This document shows, one piece after another, positions 1-8,268 of a DNA stretch of 64,000 nucleotides. Position 1 is the stretch's first letter; every line of letters starts with the position of its first letter. The translations under genes were made by a program, and so were the position numbers. The notes beneath the pieces are model-generated. The model saw only the letters and a program-made list of their open reading frames with translations. It did no database searches and was not told the origin of the DNA. The DNA comes from an uncultured Clostridia bacterium (GTDB lineage: Bacteria; Bacillota; Clostridia; Lachnospirales; Lachnospiraceae): assembly GCA_937895705.1 (NCBI GenBank), contig CALBKM010000045.1, forward strand, positions 1-64,000, read 5' to 3'.

Positions 1-138
1 TTCGCAAAGGCAAACTCCGCAAAAACTCCGTTTTCGCGGAGTCGCATGCGCGTTCATGTGTAACATAACATGCTCTTTCCCGGATGTAAACATCCGAAAG
101 AGCATGTTATGTTACACATTCACTTTGCCTTTGCGAAC
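1..138 (-). ncRNA. Structured leader RNA (element A) of a gene left of the window
   Basis: The minus strand just downstream of a sigma-A promoter folds into nested stems. The outer arms are 1-14 with 124-137 (14 bp, containing GGCAAA/TTTGCC). The middle arms are 58-78 with 97-117, a perfect 21-bp inverted repeat. The innermost hairpin is 81-87 with 90-96 (CGGATGT/ACATCCG). A side hairpin lies at 15-41 (CTCCGC/GCGGAG). A second element with the same architecture lies at 49991-50114, upstream of a flavoenzyme gene. I do not recognise a named RNA family. It could be a cis-regulatory leader or a mobile palindromic element that carries a promoter. Confidence 0.6.
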
Positions 139-167
139 ATTATACCTCTTTTTCCGACAAATGTAAA
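139..167 (-). promoter_or_regulatory. Sigma-A promoter of leader element A
   Basis: On the minus strand, TTTACA (162-167) and a perfect TATAAT (139-144) are separated by 17 bp. Transcription would start inside the folded leader and run left out of the window. Confidence 0.75.
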
Positions 168-173
168 GTAAAG

Positions 174-208
174 AACAAAGAGTCCCACATTTAAAACGCG
201 GAACTCTT
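174..208 (-). terminator. Weak terminator-like hairpin after the DUF1846 gene
   Basis: Just after the stop codon at 214, the minus strand carries arms AAGAGTTCC and GGGACTCTT with a short loop, followed by a mixed T-rich stretch rather than a clean T-run. It separates the DUF1846 gene from the next promoter. Confidence 0.4.
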
Positions 209-213
209 ATGCT

Positions 214-1683
214 TTATCGTCCTTTTTTTAATATCGGCTCACAAGTCAGGTCCACGCCCAACTTGTTAAAGATGCGGAGGTCCACTTCGGACAGCATTAC
301 CGAAGTATGCACCTGACAACCGCGCAAGTCCGGAAGCTTACTCATGGCAAGCCGTGCGTTCTCGTCATCCATTGCGGATATCGCCAGTGCTATCAGCACC
401 TCATCCGTATGCAGACGCGGATTTTTACTGCCGAGATACCCTACTTTCAAATCTTGAATCGGCTCAATGGCCTGTGGGGAAATTAAATGTGTATCATGAT
501 CTACCCCCGCAAGATATTTCAAAGCATTTAATAACAGCGCCGCGGAAGCCCCCAGCAAATCCGTGGTTTTGGAGGTAATAATCGTACCGTCTGCCAGTTC
601 GATTGCAGCGGTACCGACACCCAGAAGTTCCGCACGTTTCTTAGCCGCCACCGTTACCGCACGGTCATCGGTGGTTACTTTTGCCTGCTTCATCAAAAGC
701 TCGATTTTATATACTTCGTTCTCCGTATCATCGCCCTTTGCCAACTTGTTCAGCGCACGATAATACCGACGAATCACTTCCATCCGGGAAGCCTGACAAC
801 AAACATCATCGTCGATAATGCAGTTACCCACCATATTTACACCCATATCCGTAGGGGACTTGTACAAATTCTCGCCGTAAATCTCGTCAAACACAGCATT
901 TAACACCGGAAAAATTTCGATATCACGATTGTAATTTACCGTAGTTTCCCCGTAAGCCTCCAAATGGAATGGGTCGATCATATTCACATCATTCAAATCC
1001 GCCGTAGCCGCTTCATATGCCAAATTTACCGGGTGCTTCAGCGGCAGATTCCAAATCGGAAAGGTCTCAAACTTTGCATAGCCGGCTTTAATCCCTCTTT
1101 TATTCTCATGATACAGCTGTGAAAGACAGGTCGCCATCTTTCCGCTGCCCGGCCCCGGAGCTGTTACCACCACAAGAGGACGGCTTGTTTCAATGTAATC
1201 GTTCTTTCCGAATCCGTCATCGCTGACAATCTGGGATACATTGGTCGGATACCCCTCAATAATGTAATGGCGGTACACCTTGATTCCCTTCTTTTCCAAC
1301 TTTTCCTTAAACAAATTCGCAGCAGCCTGTCCCGCATATTTTGTCACCACAACGCTTCCTACATACAGTCCGCAAGCCCGGTACCCCTCTACCAGACGTA
1401 CCACATCCTCGTCATAGGTAATTCCAAGATCCTCACGTTTTTTATTCTGTTCGATGGAATCTGCACCGATGACAACAATCACTTCCGCCTTATCCGCAAG
1501 CTTTAACAACATTTTCAACTTACTGTCCGGCTCAAACCCGGGCAATACTCTTGCCGCATGATAGTCATCCAGCAGTTTCCCACCGAACTCCAGATAAAGC
1601 TTGTCACCGAACTTGTCGATGCGCTTCATAATGTACTCCGACTGCATCTTTAAATATTTGTCATTGTCAAATCCGATTTTCAT
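214..1683 (-). CDS. DUF1846 / UPF0371 family protein
   Basis: The 489-residue protein matches the UPF0371 (DUF1846) family over its full length. It is cytosolic, with no signal peptide or membrane segment. A P-loop-like stretch, GPGSGK, lies near residues 177-182, and a VVVIGADSIEQNK-type strand-loop near residues 68-81. Proteins of this family have been studied structurally, but no firm enzymatic role is known to me, so I leave the function open. The ATG at 1683 follows a GAGAGGG Shine-Dalgarno. Upstream is a 12-bp palindrome that may be an operator. It is probably monocistronic: a different promoter lies downstream and MntP upstream is a separate gene. Confidence 0.85.
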   Translation of the reverse strand: MKIGFDNDKYLKMQSEYIMKRIDKFGDKLYLEFGGKLLDDYHAARVLPGFEPDSKLKMLLKLADKAEVIVVIGADSIEQNKKREDLGITYDEDVVRLVEGYRACGLYVGSVVVTKYAGQAAANLFKEKLEKKGIKVYRHYIIEGYPTNVSQIVSDDGFGKNDYIETSRPLVVVTAPGPGSGKMATCLSQLYHENKRGIKAGYAKFETFPIWNLPLKHPVNLAYEAATADLNDVNMIDPFHLEAYGETTVNYNRDIEIFPVLNAVFDEIYGENLYKSPTDMGVNMVGNCIIDDDVCCQASRMEVIRRYYRALNKLAKGDDTENEVYKIELLMKQAKVTTDDRAVTVAAKKRAELLGVGTAAIELADGTIITSKTTDLLGASAALLLNALKYLAGVDHDTHLISPQAIEPIQDLKVGYLGSKNPRLHTDEVLIALAISAMDDENARLAMSKLPDLRGCQVHTSVMLSEVDLRIFNKLGVDLTCEPILKKGR

Positions 1684-1715
1684 CTCGTTTGCCCTCTCTT
1701 TTCACTACACATTCC

Positions 1716-1727
1716 GTTTTCGAAAAC
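1716..1727. promoter_or_regulatory. Perfect 12-bp palindrome, possible operator of the DUF1846 gene
   Basis: GTTTTCGAAAAC is a perfect palindrome about 33 bp upstream of the DUF1846 start. It overlaps a possible TTGTTT -35 that stands 16 bp from a weak TAGTGA. A dimeric regulator could bind here; no regulator is identified. Confidence 0.3.
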
Positions 1728-1768
1728 AATCTCTGTTCCCCGTCGTATAAGAAGCACCTTGCGCACTC

Positions 1769-2326
1769 TTACAAAAGCCCTAAATGTTCCAACAAAATCT
1801 TAATTCCCAATACGATTAATACAAATCCGCCGAACAATTCCGCCTTGGATTTATACTTTGCACCAAAGTGATTGCCGATTTTTACACCGATAGCGGACAA
1901 CGTGAACGTAATTACCCCGATAAAGGTCACCGCCCAACCGATTTGCACCCGCATAAACGCGAAGGAAACGCCTACCGCCAACGCATCGATGCTGGTTGCC
2001 ACCGCCATAGGAAACATTGCCTTAAAGCCGAAAGAAGCATTTAACTCTTCCTCCTTCTCCCGGGATTCCCGAATCATATTGAAACCGATAATCCCCAGCA
2101 GTACAAACGCAATCCAGTGATCAAAAGCCTCTATGTATTTTGAAAAACTGCTTCCGAGAAAGTAGCCTAAAAGCGGCATTCCGGCCTGAAATCCGCCAAA
2201 GTACAGGCCTACGATAATTCCATGCTTTATCGACACCTTTTTTACGGACAGACCTTTGCAAATCGCTACCGCAAACGCATCCATGGAAAGCCCTACCGCA
2301 ATCAAAAACAAATCAAAAAGTCCCAT
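1769..2326 (-). CDS. mntP: Manganese efflux pump MntP
   Basis: This 185-residue polytopic membrane protein of the DUF204/MntP family exports Mn2+. It shows the family's two-fold internal repeat, each half with a conserved membrane acidic motif: GLSMDAFAVA near the N-terminus and ATSIDALAVGVSF in the second half. Six transmembrane helices are expected. The start is the ATG at 2326, seven bases after GGAGG, rather than an in-frame TTG two codons earlier. The 5' leader is only about 20 nt, so the yybP-ykoY manganese riboswitch that often precedes this gene elsewhere is absent. Confidence 0.93.
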   Translation of the reverse strand: MGLFDLFLIAVGLSMDAFAVAICKGLSVKKVSIKHGIIVGLYFGGFQAGMPLLGYFLGSSFSKYIEAFDHWIAFVLLGIIGFNMIRESREKEEELNASFGFKAMFPMAVATSIDALAVGVSFAFMRVQIGWAVTFIGVITFTLSAIGVKIGNHFGAKYKSKAELFGGFVLIVLGIKILLEHLGLL

Positions 2327-2352
2327 AGACAAACCTCCATCACATAAAATCT

Positions 2353-2381
2353 AGTCTACACGATTTTTAAAACAGTGTCAA
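2353..2381 (-). promoter_or_regulatory. Promoter of mntP
   Basis: On the minus strand, a perfect TTGACA (2376-2381) lies 17 bp from TAGACT (2353-2358), giving a very short untranslated leader before mntP. Confidence 0.7.
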
Positions 2382-2494
2382 TATTCTACCCTGTAATTTT
2401 TCCGTAAAAAAAGCGTGCATTCTCTTCTGTTTTCTGTTATACTTGCCATTGAGAATTATTTTTCGACCAAATCCACAAACGTAGGGAGGATACT

Positions 2495-3136
2495 ATGGGA
2501 TATATGCTGGGAATCGGAATCCCGCTCCTTGTCAGCGGCATTGCACTGATTTTACTGATTTGTACCGTCTTACATTTTTACAGAAAGATAAAAAACACCG
2601 TAAACACAGCAAAAAGCACCATGAACGACCTGTTCGGCACGGACGATTTGAAGGAACTGATTGAAACCCGGAACGAAGAAATTGCCAACACGCCGAAATC
2701 CGTTGCGGGAATGACCGCAGTATATGCGCCGGCCATTCAGGAAGACTTTCCGGAGCTTAATCTGGCGGAATTGAAGGGCATGGCGGAGCAACACTTAAAG
2801 GAGTTCCTCTTAAAAAAGAAAAACTTCGCAAGCGTTCAAATTCACAGAACCGAAATCAAAGACTATGTCAAGAATTCCGGAACCTGTGTGGTCATCTTCC
2901 AGTCCGGCGTTCAGTACCTGACCGGTACAAAAAAAGTACAAGCCCGGTACAACACCCATATGATGTATGTGCAGGATGCCGTCGAATACGGTTTTTCAAA
3001 CGGACACAGCGCCGAATGCCCTCACTGCGGCGCCGCCATCTCGGATTTAGGACGCAAGTTCTGTGACTATTGCGGGTCCGAAGTCATCCCGATTAACATT
3101 CATGTCTGGGATCTGCACGATATTAAAGAAGCATAA
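2495..3136 (+). CDS. Membrane-anchored zinc-ribbon protein of unknown function
   Basis: The protein has 213 residues. Residues 4-28 form one hydrophobic N-terminal helix (uncleaved anchor). A charged alpha-helical segment follows, then a globular middle region with the sequence DFPELNLAEL. A C-terminal zinc ribbon has CPHC and CDYC pairs near residues 176-196. The cytosolic part would carry the zinc ribbon. It starts at the ATG after GGGAGGATACT. A TATACT -10 with a weak -35 lies just upstream and a strong terminator follows, so it is a single-gene unit. It reads divergently from mntP. I cannot assign a function. Confidence 0.8.
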   Translation: MGYMLGIGIPLLVSGIALILLICTVLHFYRKIKNTVNTAKSTMNDLFGTDDLKELIETRNEEIANTPKSVAGMTAVYAPAIQEDFPELNLAELKGMAEQHLKEFLLKKKNFASVQIHRTEIKDYVKNSGTCVVIFQSGVQYLTGTKKVQARYNTHMMYVQDAVEYGFSNGHSAECPHCGAAISDLGRKFCDYCGSEVIPINIHVWDLHDIKEA

Positions 3137-3139
3137 ACT

Positions 3140-3179
3140 AAGGCTGTTGCTTACGATACTCTCGTAGCAACAGCCTTTT
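3140..3179 (+). terminator. Rho-independent terminator
   Basis: A 12-bp stem AAGGCTGTTGCT/AGCAACAGCCTT with a short loop, ending in TTTTA, lies directly after the zinc-ribbon gene stop codon. Confidence 0.85.
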
Positions 3180-3238
3180 ACATAAACTTTTTCAGTTCAA
3201 GCTACATCTGCGATTTGCGCAAACCGGTCCGGCAAACT

Positions 3239-4567
3239 TTACTTGGTATATCCGAACGCATACATCGTGAACGTCTTGTTTTCCTGCCCGTCCGCCATGC
3301 GGACTTCCACCGTATGTTCCGTAGCTTCCTTCTCGTCGATTACAAGCACAACATTGGAACCGTTCCAGCCTCCCGCTCCGTTTAATGTGGTTACGAGAGT
3401 TCCGTCCACATACACGTTCGCACTGCCGAATTCGTTTCCTCCGGTCTTATAATTTAACAAAAGATTCTTACAGGTTAATGTCATCTTAAAGCTGTCGTTT
3501 CCTGCCGCACTATCGTGCATCCAGTTGTTCGGGAAGGAGGAACCTCCCTTTACGACAAAGCCCTGTACCGCACTGTCCGTCTTGGTAAAGGAACCCTTCT
3601 CGATTTTAATCCCTTCCGTTGCGGAATCAATCAGTCTCGTTCCCACGAAATCCCAGCCCTTCTTCGGAGCCTCCGGAACCGCATTCATCTCTTCCGCTTC
3701 CTCTGCATCAATGGTGGCAAGGAGCTGCATAATACAATCCTTCATTACGGTATGACCGTAATTATTCGGATGGTAAGAATCCGCATAGAACTTCTTCTTT
3801 GTCATGTACTTCTTGTTGATTGCCGGAGAAATTGCGTCTTTGATACATACCACCGGAATCTCATAGTGGGTAGCAATCGGGGTATGCTCGTTCTGCACGT
3901 TCCACATATCATCCCGCACCGCAAAAATCATAATGACTGCAGCATCGTTATCCTGGGTCAGCACATCGTATACCATGCTTTCATAAGCACGACCGCCGGT
4001 TGCCTCCGCCCAGTCGTTTACCTCAAACTCGATGAGGAATAAATCCGGCTCGGTTCCCAGCGCATCCAGAACATCTCTCTCGTACCGAAGTACACCGAGG
4101 GAAGACGGAGTACCGCTCAGTCCCGCATTGACATAATTGATATTCTCACCACCGTTGACACCATAGGTAGCTCCGAATGCTTCCGCAAACAAGTACGCAT
4201 ATCCCTTACTCATCGGGTTCGCATTACCGCCCTCGGTAATAGAGCCTCCCAGTGTAACGATATTTACGGTTTCACCGCTTCGTGCCTTCTCGAGCACCTT
4301 CTTTACCCGGGCATTATTACCGGTCGACATGACGGAATTCTCCAACATCTCCTGATACCAGTCCACATCCGGAGTCGGAGTTGCGGTCGGCTTCGGCGTT
4401 GCCGTCGGTTCCGGAGTGGCCGTCGGTTCCGGGGTTGCGGTCGGCACCGGAGTCTCTGTTGCTTCCGCCGCCGGCGTATTCTCCGGGTCTGCGGATGTTT
4501 CTTTGTTGCATGCAGCCAGCGCAAACACCGATACACATGCAAGAAGTAACCAAACTTTCTTTTTCAT
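3239..4567 (-). CDS. SGNH/GDSL-type hydrolase lipoprotein
   Basis: The 442-residue protein starts with a lipoprotein signal peptide (lipobox ALAAC near residue 20). A Pro/Thr/Glu linker of repeated TPEPTA units runs to about residue 70. An SGNH hydrolase core follows, with block I GGSITEG, the EFEVNDW strand, and a C-terminal catalytic D-x-x-H block (SYHPNNYGH). The last ~120 residues look like a beta-sandwich, galactose-binding-like module (FPNNW, YVDGTLV, HTVEVRM). SGNH proteins of this layout usually deacetylate cell-surface or dietary polysaccharides; the substrate is not known. It follows, 38 bp downstream, a related but signal-less hydrolase, so the two are probably co-transcribed. Confidence 0.85.
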   Translation of the reverse strand: MKKKVWLLLACVSVFALAACNKETSADPENTPAAEATETPVPTATPEPTATPEPTATPKPTATPTPDVDWYQEMLENSVMSTGNNARVKKVLEKARSGETVNIVTLGGSITEGGNANPMSKGYAYLFAEAFGATYGVNGGENINYVNAGLSGTPSSLGVLRYERDVLDALGTEPDLFLIEFEVNDWAEATGGRAYESMVYDVLTQDNDAAVIMIFAVRDDMWNVQNEHTPIATHYEIPVVCIKDAISPAINKKYMTKKKFYADSYHPNNYGHTVMKDCIMQLLATIDAEEAEEMNAVPEAPKKGWDFVGTRLIDSATEGIKIEKGSFTKTDSAVQGFVVKGGSSFPNNWMHDSAAGNDSFKMTLTCKNLLLNYKTGGNEFGSANVYVDGTLVTTLNGAGGWNGSNVVLVIDEKEATEHTVEVRMADGQENKTFTMYAFGYTK

Positions 4568-4605
4568 TTTCCTAAATCCTTTCTGCTTTCCTTCTCTATA
4601 AGCGG

Positions 4606-6315
4606 TTACTCTTCCGGAGCCTCGTACCCGAAGCCCAGAATTGTAAACTTCTTATCTTTTGTTTCCGGATTCTTGCGAATCTCTACCGTATGTACAACAT
4701 TCTCTTTTCCGCGGTACGCAATCTGTGCGGTACTGTGAGTCCAACCCACCGCATGCGGATCCGCCGTCAGCACATATTCCCCGTCCACATAGATGTCCGC
4801 CTTGCCGAAGTCCATGCTTCCGGTATCCTTTGTGATAACCAGCAAATACGGGCTCTTAATCTTTATTACAAAAGGCTCGTCTCCGGTCTCTTCCGTAGCC
4901 GTCCAGTTATTCGGGAACATCGGCGTACGGTAGTTATCCAGATTCATCTCCACATAATGTAAATCCATGTCGGACTCCGTAAAGGAACCGCAGGAAATCT
5001 CCGCACCGTCAAAACCGTCTTTCCGGTCAAGCAGGCGTACATTTACAAATTCCGGCCGGAATACGGTCGCAAGAGCTTCGTAGTCCGGCTCCGTTCCCGC
5101 CGGGGACTCGTCCGCCTTACCGAAGAGATAATCCAGACTGTCCGCCATAATACGGTGGCCGTCGCTGGTCGGATGGTAAATATCGTAAAAGAACCGGTTC
5201 TTGGAAATAATACGACCGCCGTCCGCCGGAAGGTAAAACTGCTCTACCACCGCATCCCTTACGCTCACCATCGGCAAATCGTAACGGACACCCACCGGAG
5301 ACAGACGCTCCTGTAAATTCCAGTCGTTTTCAAATACGGAAAACAACAGAATCACAGCCGGGGCATTGTCCTGAAAAAGAATCTTACGCACCAGCGTCTC
5401 GTAGCAATCGCCCTTCGTCTCATCGCCCTCGTCGTTTACCGCAAACTCCACGATTACCACATCCGGCTTATCGCCTCTGCCGAGAATATCTCTTTCATAA
5501 CGAATCATACCCAGCTCGGAAGAAGTACCGCCCACACCTGCTTTGGTGTAATGTACATTATCCCCTTTTGCAAACCGTGCGCAGAACCGGTCATAAGCCA
5601 CCTTGGAATAGCAGGTTTTCTGGCTCGGCGTCGCTCCGGCACCTTCCGTAATGGAGCCACCGATAAACGCTACCGTCACATCCTCTCCCGCTTTCGCCTT
5701 CTCGATGGCACGCTTCAAACGGACATTATTTCCCAAAGAGACAAAAGACTTGGCAATCATCTCTTTGTAAGCCTCACTGTCAAACTCCACCGGCGCATCC
5801 GGTACAAACTCCGGAGCGGTATATCCGTCGTTTAAATACAGACGGACACAGATGGTTGCCACCTCTCCGTCTCCCTTAAACCGGAACGCAAACTGACCGA
5901 CGCAGACATCGTCCCCGTACCAATCTACTTCCGACAACGGAATCTCCGCCTCCGAACCGTTGGTTATAAGCTTCGTCACGTGCTTGGTGCCGCTTTTGAA
6001 CACATCCGACTCACCGTACATATGCAGGACAAACTCCGCTTCCTGCTCTTTATTATCACAAGCCACAGACACACCCACGGAATGTACCAGCTTTCGGAAC
6101 CCTTCCGCAGACTTTAGTAAAGACAACAACTCCTCATCTTCTACTTTACCGATGGTTTTTGCGTAATTCGCCAACCTTCCGTTATCCAGAAACAGCGGAC
6201 AAACACAACCTCCCTCCGGCATTTTGTACGCTTCTACCGTCTTATCATACAACACAAAAATACTCGGACGTTTCTTTGTCGGGTCCTTCGGTGCTTTCGG
6301 TCCACCGTTACTCAT
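4606..6315 (-). CDS. SGNH/GDSL-type hydrolase, apparently cytosolic
   Basis: This 569-residue paralogue of the downstream lipoprotein has GGSITEG (block I), EFAVNDE, and IYHPTSDGH (Asp/His block). The same C-terminal beta-sandwich module follows, with MFPNNW, IYVDGEYV and HTVEIRK. An extra N-terminal domain of about 200 residues resembles another beta-sandwich. There is no signal peptide, so it is predicted to act inside the cell, unlike its partner. I place the start at the ATG at 6315, which has AAGGAGAAAGG in front; a longer reading frame extends 40 codons further, but those codons contain the promoter. The pair may remove acyl groups before and after import, which is inference. Confidence 0.85.
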   Translation of the reverse strand: MSNGGPKAPKDPTKKRPSIFVLYDKTVEAYKMPEGGCVCPLFLDNGRLANYAKTIGKVEDEELLSLLKSAEGFRKLVHSVGVSVACDNKEQEAEFVLHMYGESDVFKSGTKHVTKLITNGSEAEIPLSEVDWYGDDVCVGQFAFRFKGDGEVATICVRLYLNDGYTAPEFVPDAPVEFDSEAYKEMIAKSFVSLGNNVRLKRAIEKAKAGEDVTVAFIGGSITEGAGATPSQKTCYSKVAYDRFCARFAKGDNVHYTKAGVGGTSSELGMIRYERDILGRGDKPDVVIVEFAVNDEGDETKGDCYETLVRKILFQDNAPAVILLFSVFENDWNLQERLSPVGVRYDLPMVSVRDAVVEQFYLPADGGRIISKNRFFYDIYHPTSDGHRIMADSLDYLFGKADESPAGTEPDYEALATVFRPEFVNVRLLDRKDGFDGAEISCGSFTESDMDLHYVEMNLDNYRTPMFPNNWTATEETGDEPFVIKIKSPYLLVITKDTGSMDFGKADIYVDGEYVLTADPHAVGWTHSTAQIAYRGKENVVHTVEIRKNPETKDKKFTILGFGYEAPEE

Positions 6316-6406
6316 ATCCTTTCTCCTTTCCGATGCTTTACGGACTTCTCCGCTCACATCTACCCACGCTTTAGGCAAATGCTTTCCTAACACATTCCCA
6401 GCATTT

Positions 6407-6435
6407 ACTATACACGATTTCGTGAAAAAATTCAA
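6407..6435 (-). promoter_or_regulatory. Promoter of the SGNH hydrolase pair
   Basis: On the minus strand, TTGAAT (6430-6435, overlapping the CDF stop codon) and TATAGT (6407-6412) are 17 bp apart, leaving a leader of about 85 nt before the ATG at 6315. Confidence 0.65.
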
Positions 6436-7313
6436 TGATTTATCTCATAACGAATCTGGATTACAGCTCGTGAAACACCGAAGTTTTTACAACAATCCAA
6501 GACACTGTGATACAACTGCATCATGTCCTCCGCCCCGACTTCTTCATAGAGCACCAGACTTACCTCTCCGTTGATATCTTCTCCGTCCATGGAATACAAT
6601 CGTACCTCTTCCAGTGTACCCGCAAAATTTAGTTCCGCCAACTGTTCCTGCAATTTCCTGTATTCTTCCTTTTCAAGCGGAGAACGCACGGTGATTATGG
6701 CAAACAGTTTCTTTAAATTGCGGGCTACTCCCACAAAAATCACCAAAGTCATTCCGATGGAAAGTAACGAATCCAGCACCGGAAGTTCAATAAAACACAT
6801 CACCGCTCCTACCACCAGCACCGCCACCCAGGTCAGCACATCTTCCAGCATATGCATACTGATGGTCTTCTCGTTAATATTCTTTCCCTTGGAGGTCAAC
6901 AACATTGCTGAACCGTTCATCAAAATCCCGAATACCGCAAACACAAGCATTCCTTTTCCGTCAATGGGACGCGGGGCAAAAAAACGTTGCAGGGATGTCA
7001 CAATCAGTACCCCGCCGCCCATCAACAAAATTAAGTTATTTACCAATCCCGCCACGACGGAAAACCTGCGATACCCGAACTGATACCGTTCATTGGCCGG
7101 ACGCTTCGACACCTTCTCCATCCGCCACGCCATCCCCAGTGCAATACAATCGCCGAAGTCATGAATAGCATCGGATAGAATCGTAACGCTTCCGGTCAGT
7201 ATGCTCCCCCAGATTTCCACAAACGTAAATATTAAATTTAAAAGGAAGGCAACCATAATCCGGTTTTCCGATGTTCCGGCGCCTGTTTTTCTTTCTCTCT
7301 TTCTTTTATTCAT
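6432..7313 (-). CDS. Cation diffusion facilitator (CDF) metal exporter
   Basis: The 293-residue CDF-family transporter exports divalent metal (Zn, Co or similar) in exchange for protons. The signature SDAIHDFGDC in helix II holds the first metal-binding pair. The second half has DSLLSIGMTL. A cytosolic C-terminal metal-sensing domain follows from about residue 205. About six transmembrane helices are expected. The first ATG at 7313 has no recognisable Shine-Dalgarno and sits right after a terminator-like hairpin; another ATG 19 codons in is not better. The N-terminal length fits the family, so I keep the first ATG. Expression may depend on readthrough from the CAP gene upstream. Confidence 0.88.
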   Translation of the reverse strand: MNKRKRERKTGAGTSENRIMVAFLLNLIFTFVEIWGSILTGSVTILSDAIHDFGDCIALGMAWRMEKVSKRPANERYQFGYRRFSVVAGLVNNLILLMGGGVLIVTSLQRFFAPRPIDGKGMLVFAVFGILMNGSAMLLTSKGKNINEKTISMHMLEDVLTWVAVLVVGAVMCFIELPVLDSLLSIGMTLVIFVGVARNLKKLFAIITVRSPLEKEEYRKLQEQLAELNFAGTLEEVRLYSMDGEDINGEVSLVLYEEVGAEDMMQLYHSVLDCCKNFGVSRAVIQIRYEINH

Positions 7314-7314
7314 A

Positions 7315-7375
7315 AAAAGGGACCGCCCTTTCCTACACTTACCTTACAGTGTATTCGAAAGAGACGGTCCCCGTG
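7315..7375 (-). terminator. Terminator or attenuator hairpin abutting the CDF start codon
   Basis: On the minus strand a long imperfect hairpin has arms GGGACCG..CTTTC and GAAAG..CGGTCCC, with an inner ACACT/AGTGT stem. It ends in TTTTT that runs directly into the ATG of the CDF gene. It probably ends the CAP-protein transcript. Its position also makes it a possible attenuator for the exporter. Confidence 0.7.
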
Positions 7376-7401
7376 ATTCCTATGCGAATCCGTTTTTTCT
7401 T

Positions 7402-8124
7402 TTAGTAGATAAACAACTGGGTAAAGTAATTTACGCCCTTTGCATTCTGCCGGTAGCCGACACCGAGCTGTGTGAACTTTGCATTTAAGATATTGGCCCG
7501 GTGTCCGGCAGAATTCATCCATGCGGTTACTACTTCTTCCGGAGACTTCTGTCCCCATGCAATATTCTCACCGGAGTAGCGATAAGCAATTCCGTGTTCC
7601 GCAAATACGGTGGAAAAATATCTTCCGTCCGGACGAGTATGTGAAAACGATTTCTCGATTTCTACGGCACGCACCTGCGCGGCTTCGCTTATTTTTGCGG
7701 AATACTGTACCGGAGCCAGTCCCGCTGCCGCACGATGCTCGTTTACAAGCTCCGTAATACGCATTCCGTATACGTAAGCCTGATCCTGTACCTCAGGTGT
7801 TTCCTCAGGTGTTTCCGGTACTTCCGGACGATTCGGCACATTCACGTCCGGCGTACCCGGCTGCTCCGGTTTGTTTTCTTCCGGTGCCTCCGGCTGCTCC
7901 GGCATTTCTACCTCAGGCAGATTGCCGCAATTCCATTTGGAAAGAAGCTCCCAAACATTATCGCATCCGATATTCATCTGCTGTAACTTGTCCTTTAATT
8001 CCTCTACGGTAGCACAATTTATCCTGTTTGTGTTTACCGGAATCACAGCCGCCTGCGCTTCCGATACGCCTCCCGTCGCAATTAACAGCGCTGCCGCAAT
8101 TGCACATACGCCAACCTTTCTCAT
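7402..8124 (-). CDS. Secreted CAP-domain (SCP/PR1-like, YkwD-type) protein
   Basis: The protein has 240 residues. A Sec signal peptide ends near residue 25 (SEAQA-A). A short helical region of about 50 residues and a Pro/Glu-rich linker (about 65-110) follow. The C-terminal CAP domain shows VNEHRAAAGLAPV, SHTRPDGR, GENIAWG, WMNSAGHRANIL and the final GVNYFTQLF strand. Bacterial CAP proteins are extracellular and of uncertain activity; some are linked to spores or cell wall. The start is the ATG at 8124 with AAAGGAGAAACGT in front; a longer frame of 26 more codons has no ribosome binding site. A promoter with TTGTAC and TAGGAT (18 bp) lies upstream. Confidence 0.88.
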   Translation of the reverse strand: MRKVGVCAIAAALLIATGGVSEAQAAVIPVNTNRINCATVEELKDKLQQMNIGCDNVWELLSKWNCGNLPEVEMPEQPEAPEENKPEQPGTPDVNVPNRPEVPETPEETPEVQDQAYVYGMRITELVNEHRAAAGLAPVQYSAKISEAAQVRAVEIEKSFSHTRPDGRYFSTVFAEHGIAYRYSGENIAWGQKSPEEVVTAWMNSAGHRANILNAKFTQLGVGYRQNAKGVNYFTQLFIY

Positions 8125-8234
8125 ACGTTTCTCCTTTCTGACTCTCCATCCTGTTACACATTTCCCTATGGCACGGGCCCCGCCATGGGTACATCCTACC
8201 ACATCTGTCTCCTCATGTACAATAGGAGATGCAT

Positions 8235-8265
8235 GGAAAAAGGCGCAGGATTTTCCTACGCCTTT
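8235..8265 (-). terminator. Terminator of the MoxR/DUF58/transglutaminase operon
   Basis: On the minus strand, AAAGGCG-AGGA pairs with TCCT-CGCCTTT through a small loop and is followed by a T-run, a few bases after the stop codon at 8269. Confidence 0.8.
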
Positions 8266-8268
8266 CTC

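Noticed and set aside
2327..2494. yybP-ykoY manganese riboswitch before mntP
   Set aside because: The consensus promoter leaves only about 20 nt of leader, too short for the riboswitch, and none of its conserved loops are present.
4375..4460. Tandem DNA repeat in the SGNH lipoprotein gene
   Set aside because: The repeats encode an ordinary Pro/Thr-rich surface linker (TPEPTA units), a normal feature of lipoproteins, not a CRISPR or regulatory repeat.
7315..7400. NiCo (czcD) riboswitch before the CDF exporter
   Set aside because: The stretch forms one long imperfect hairpin with a T-run; the four-helix junction of that riboswitch is not there.
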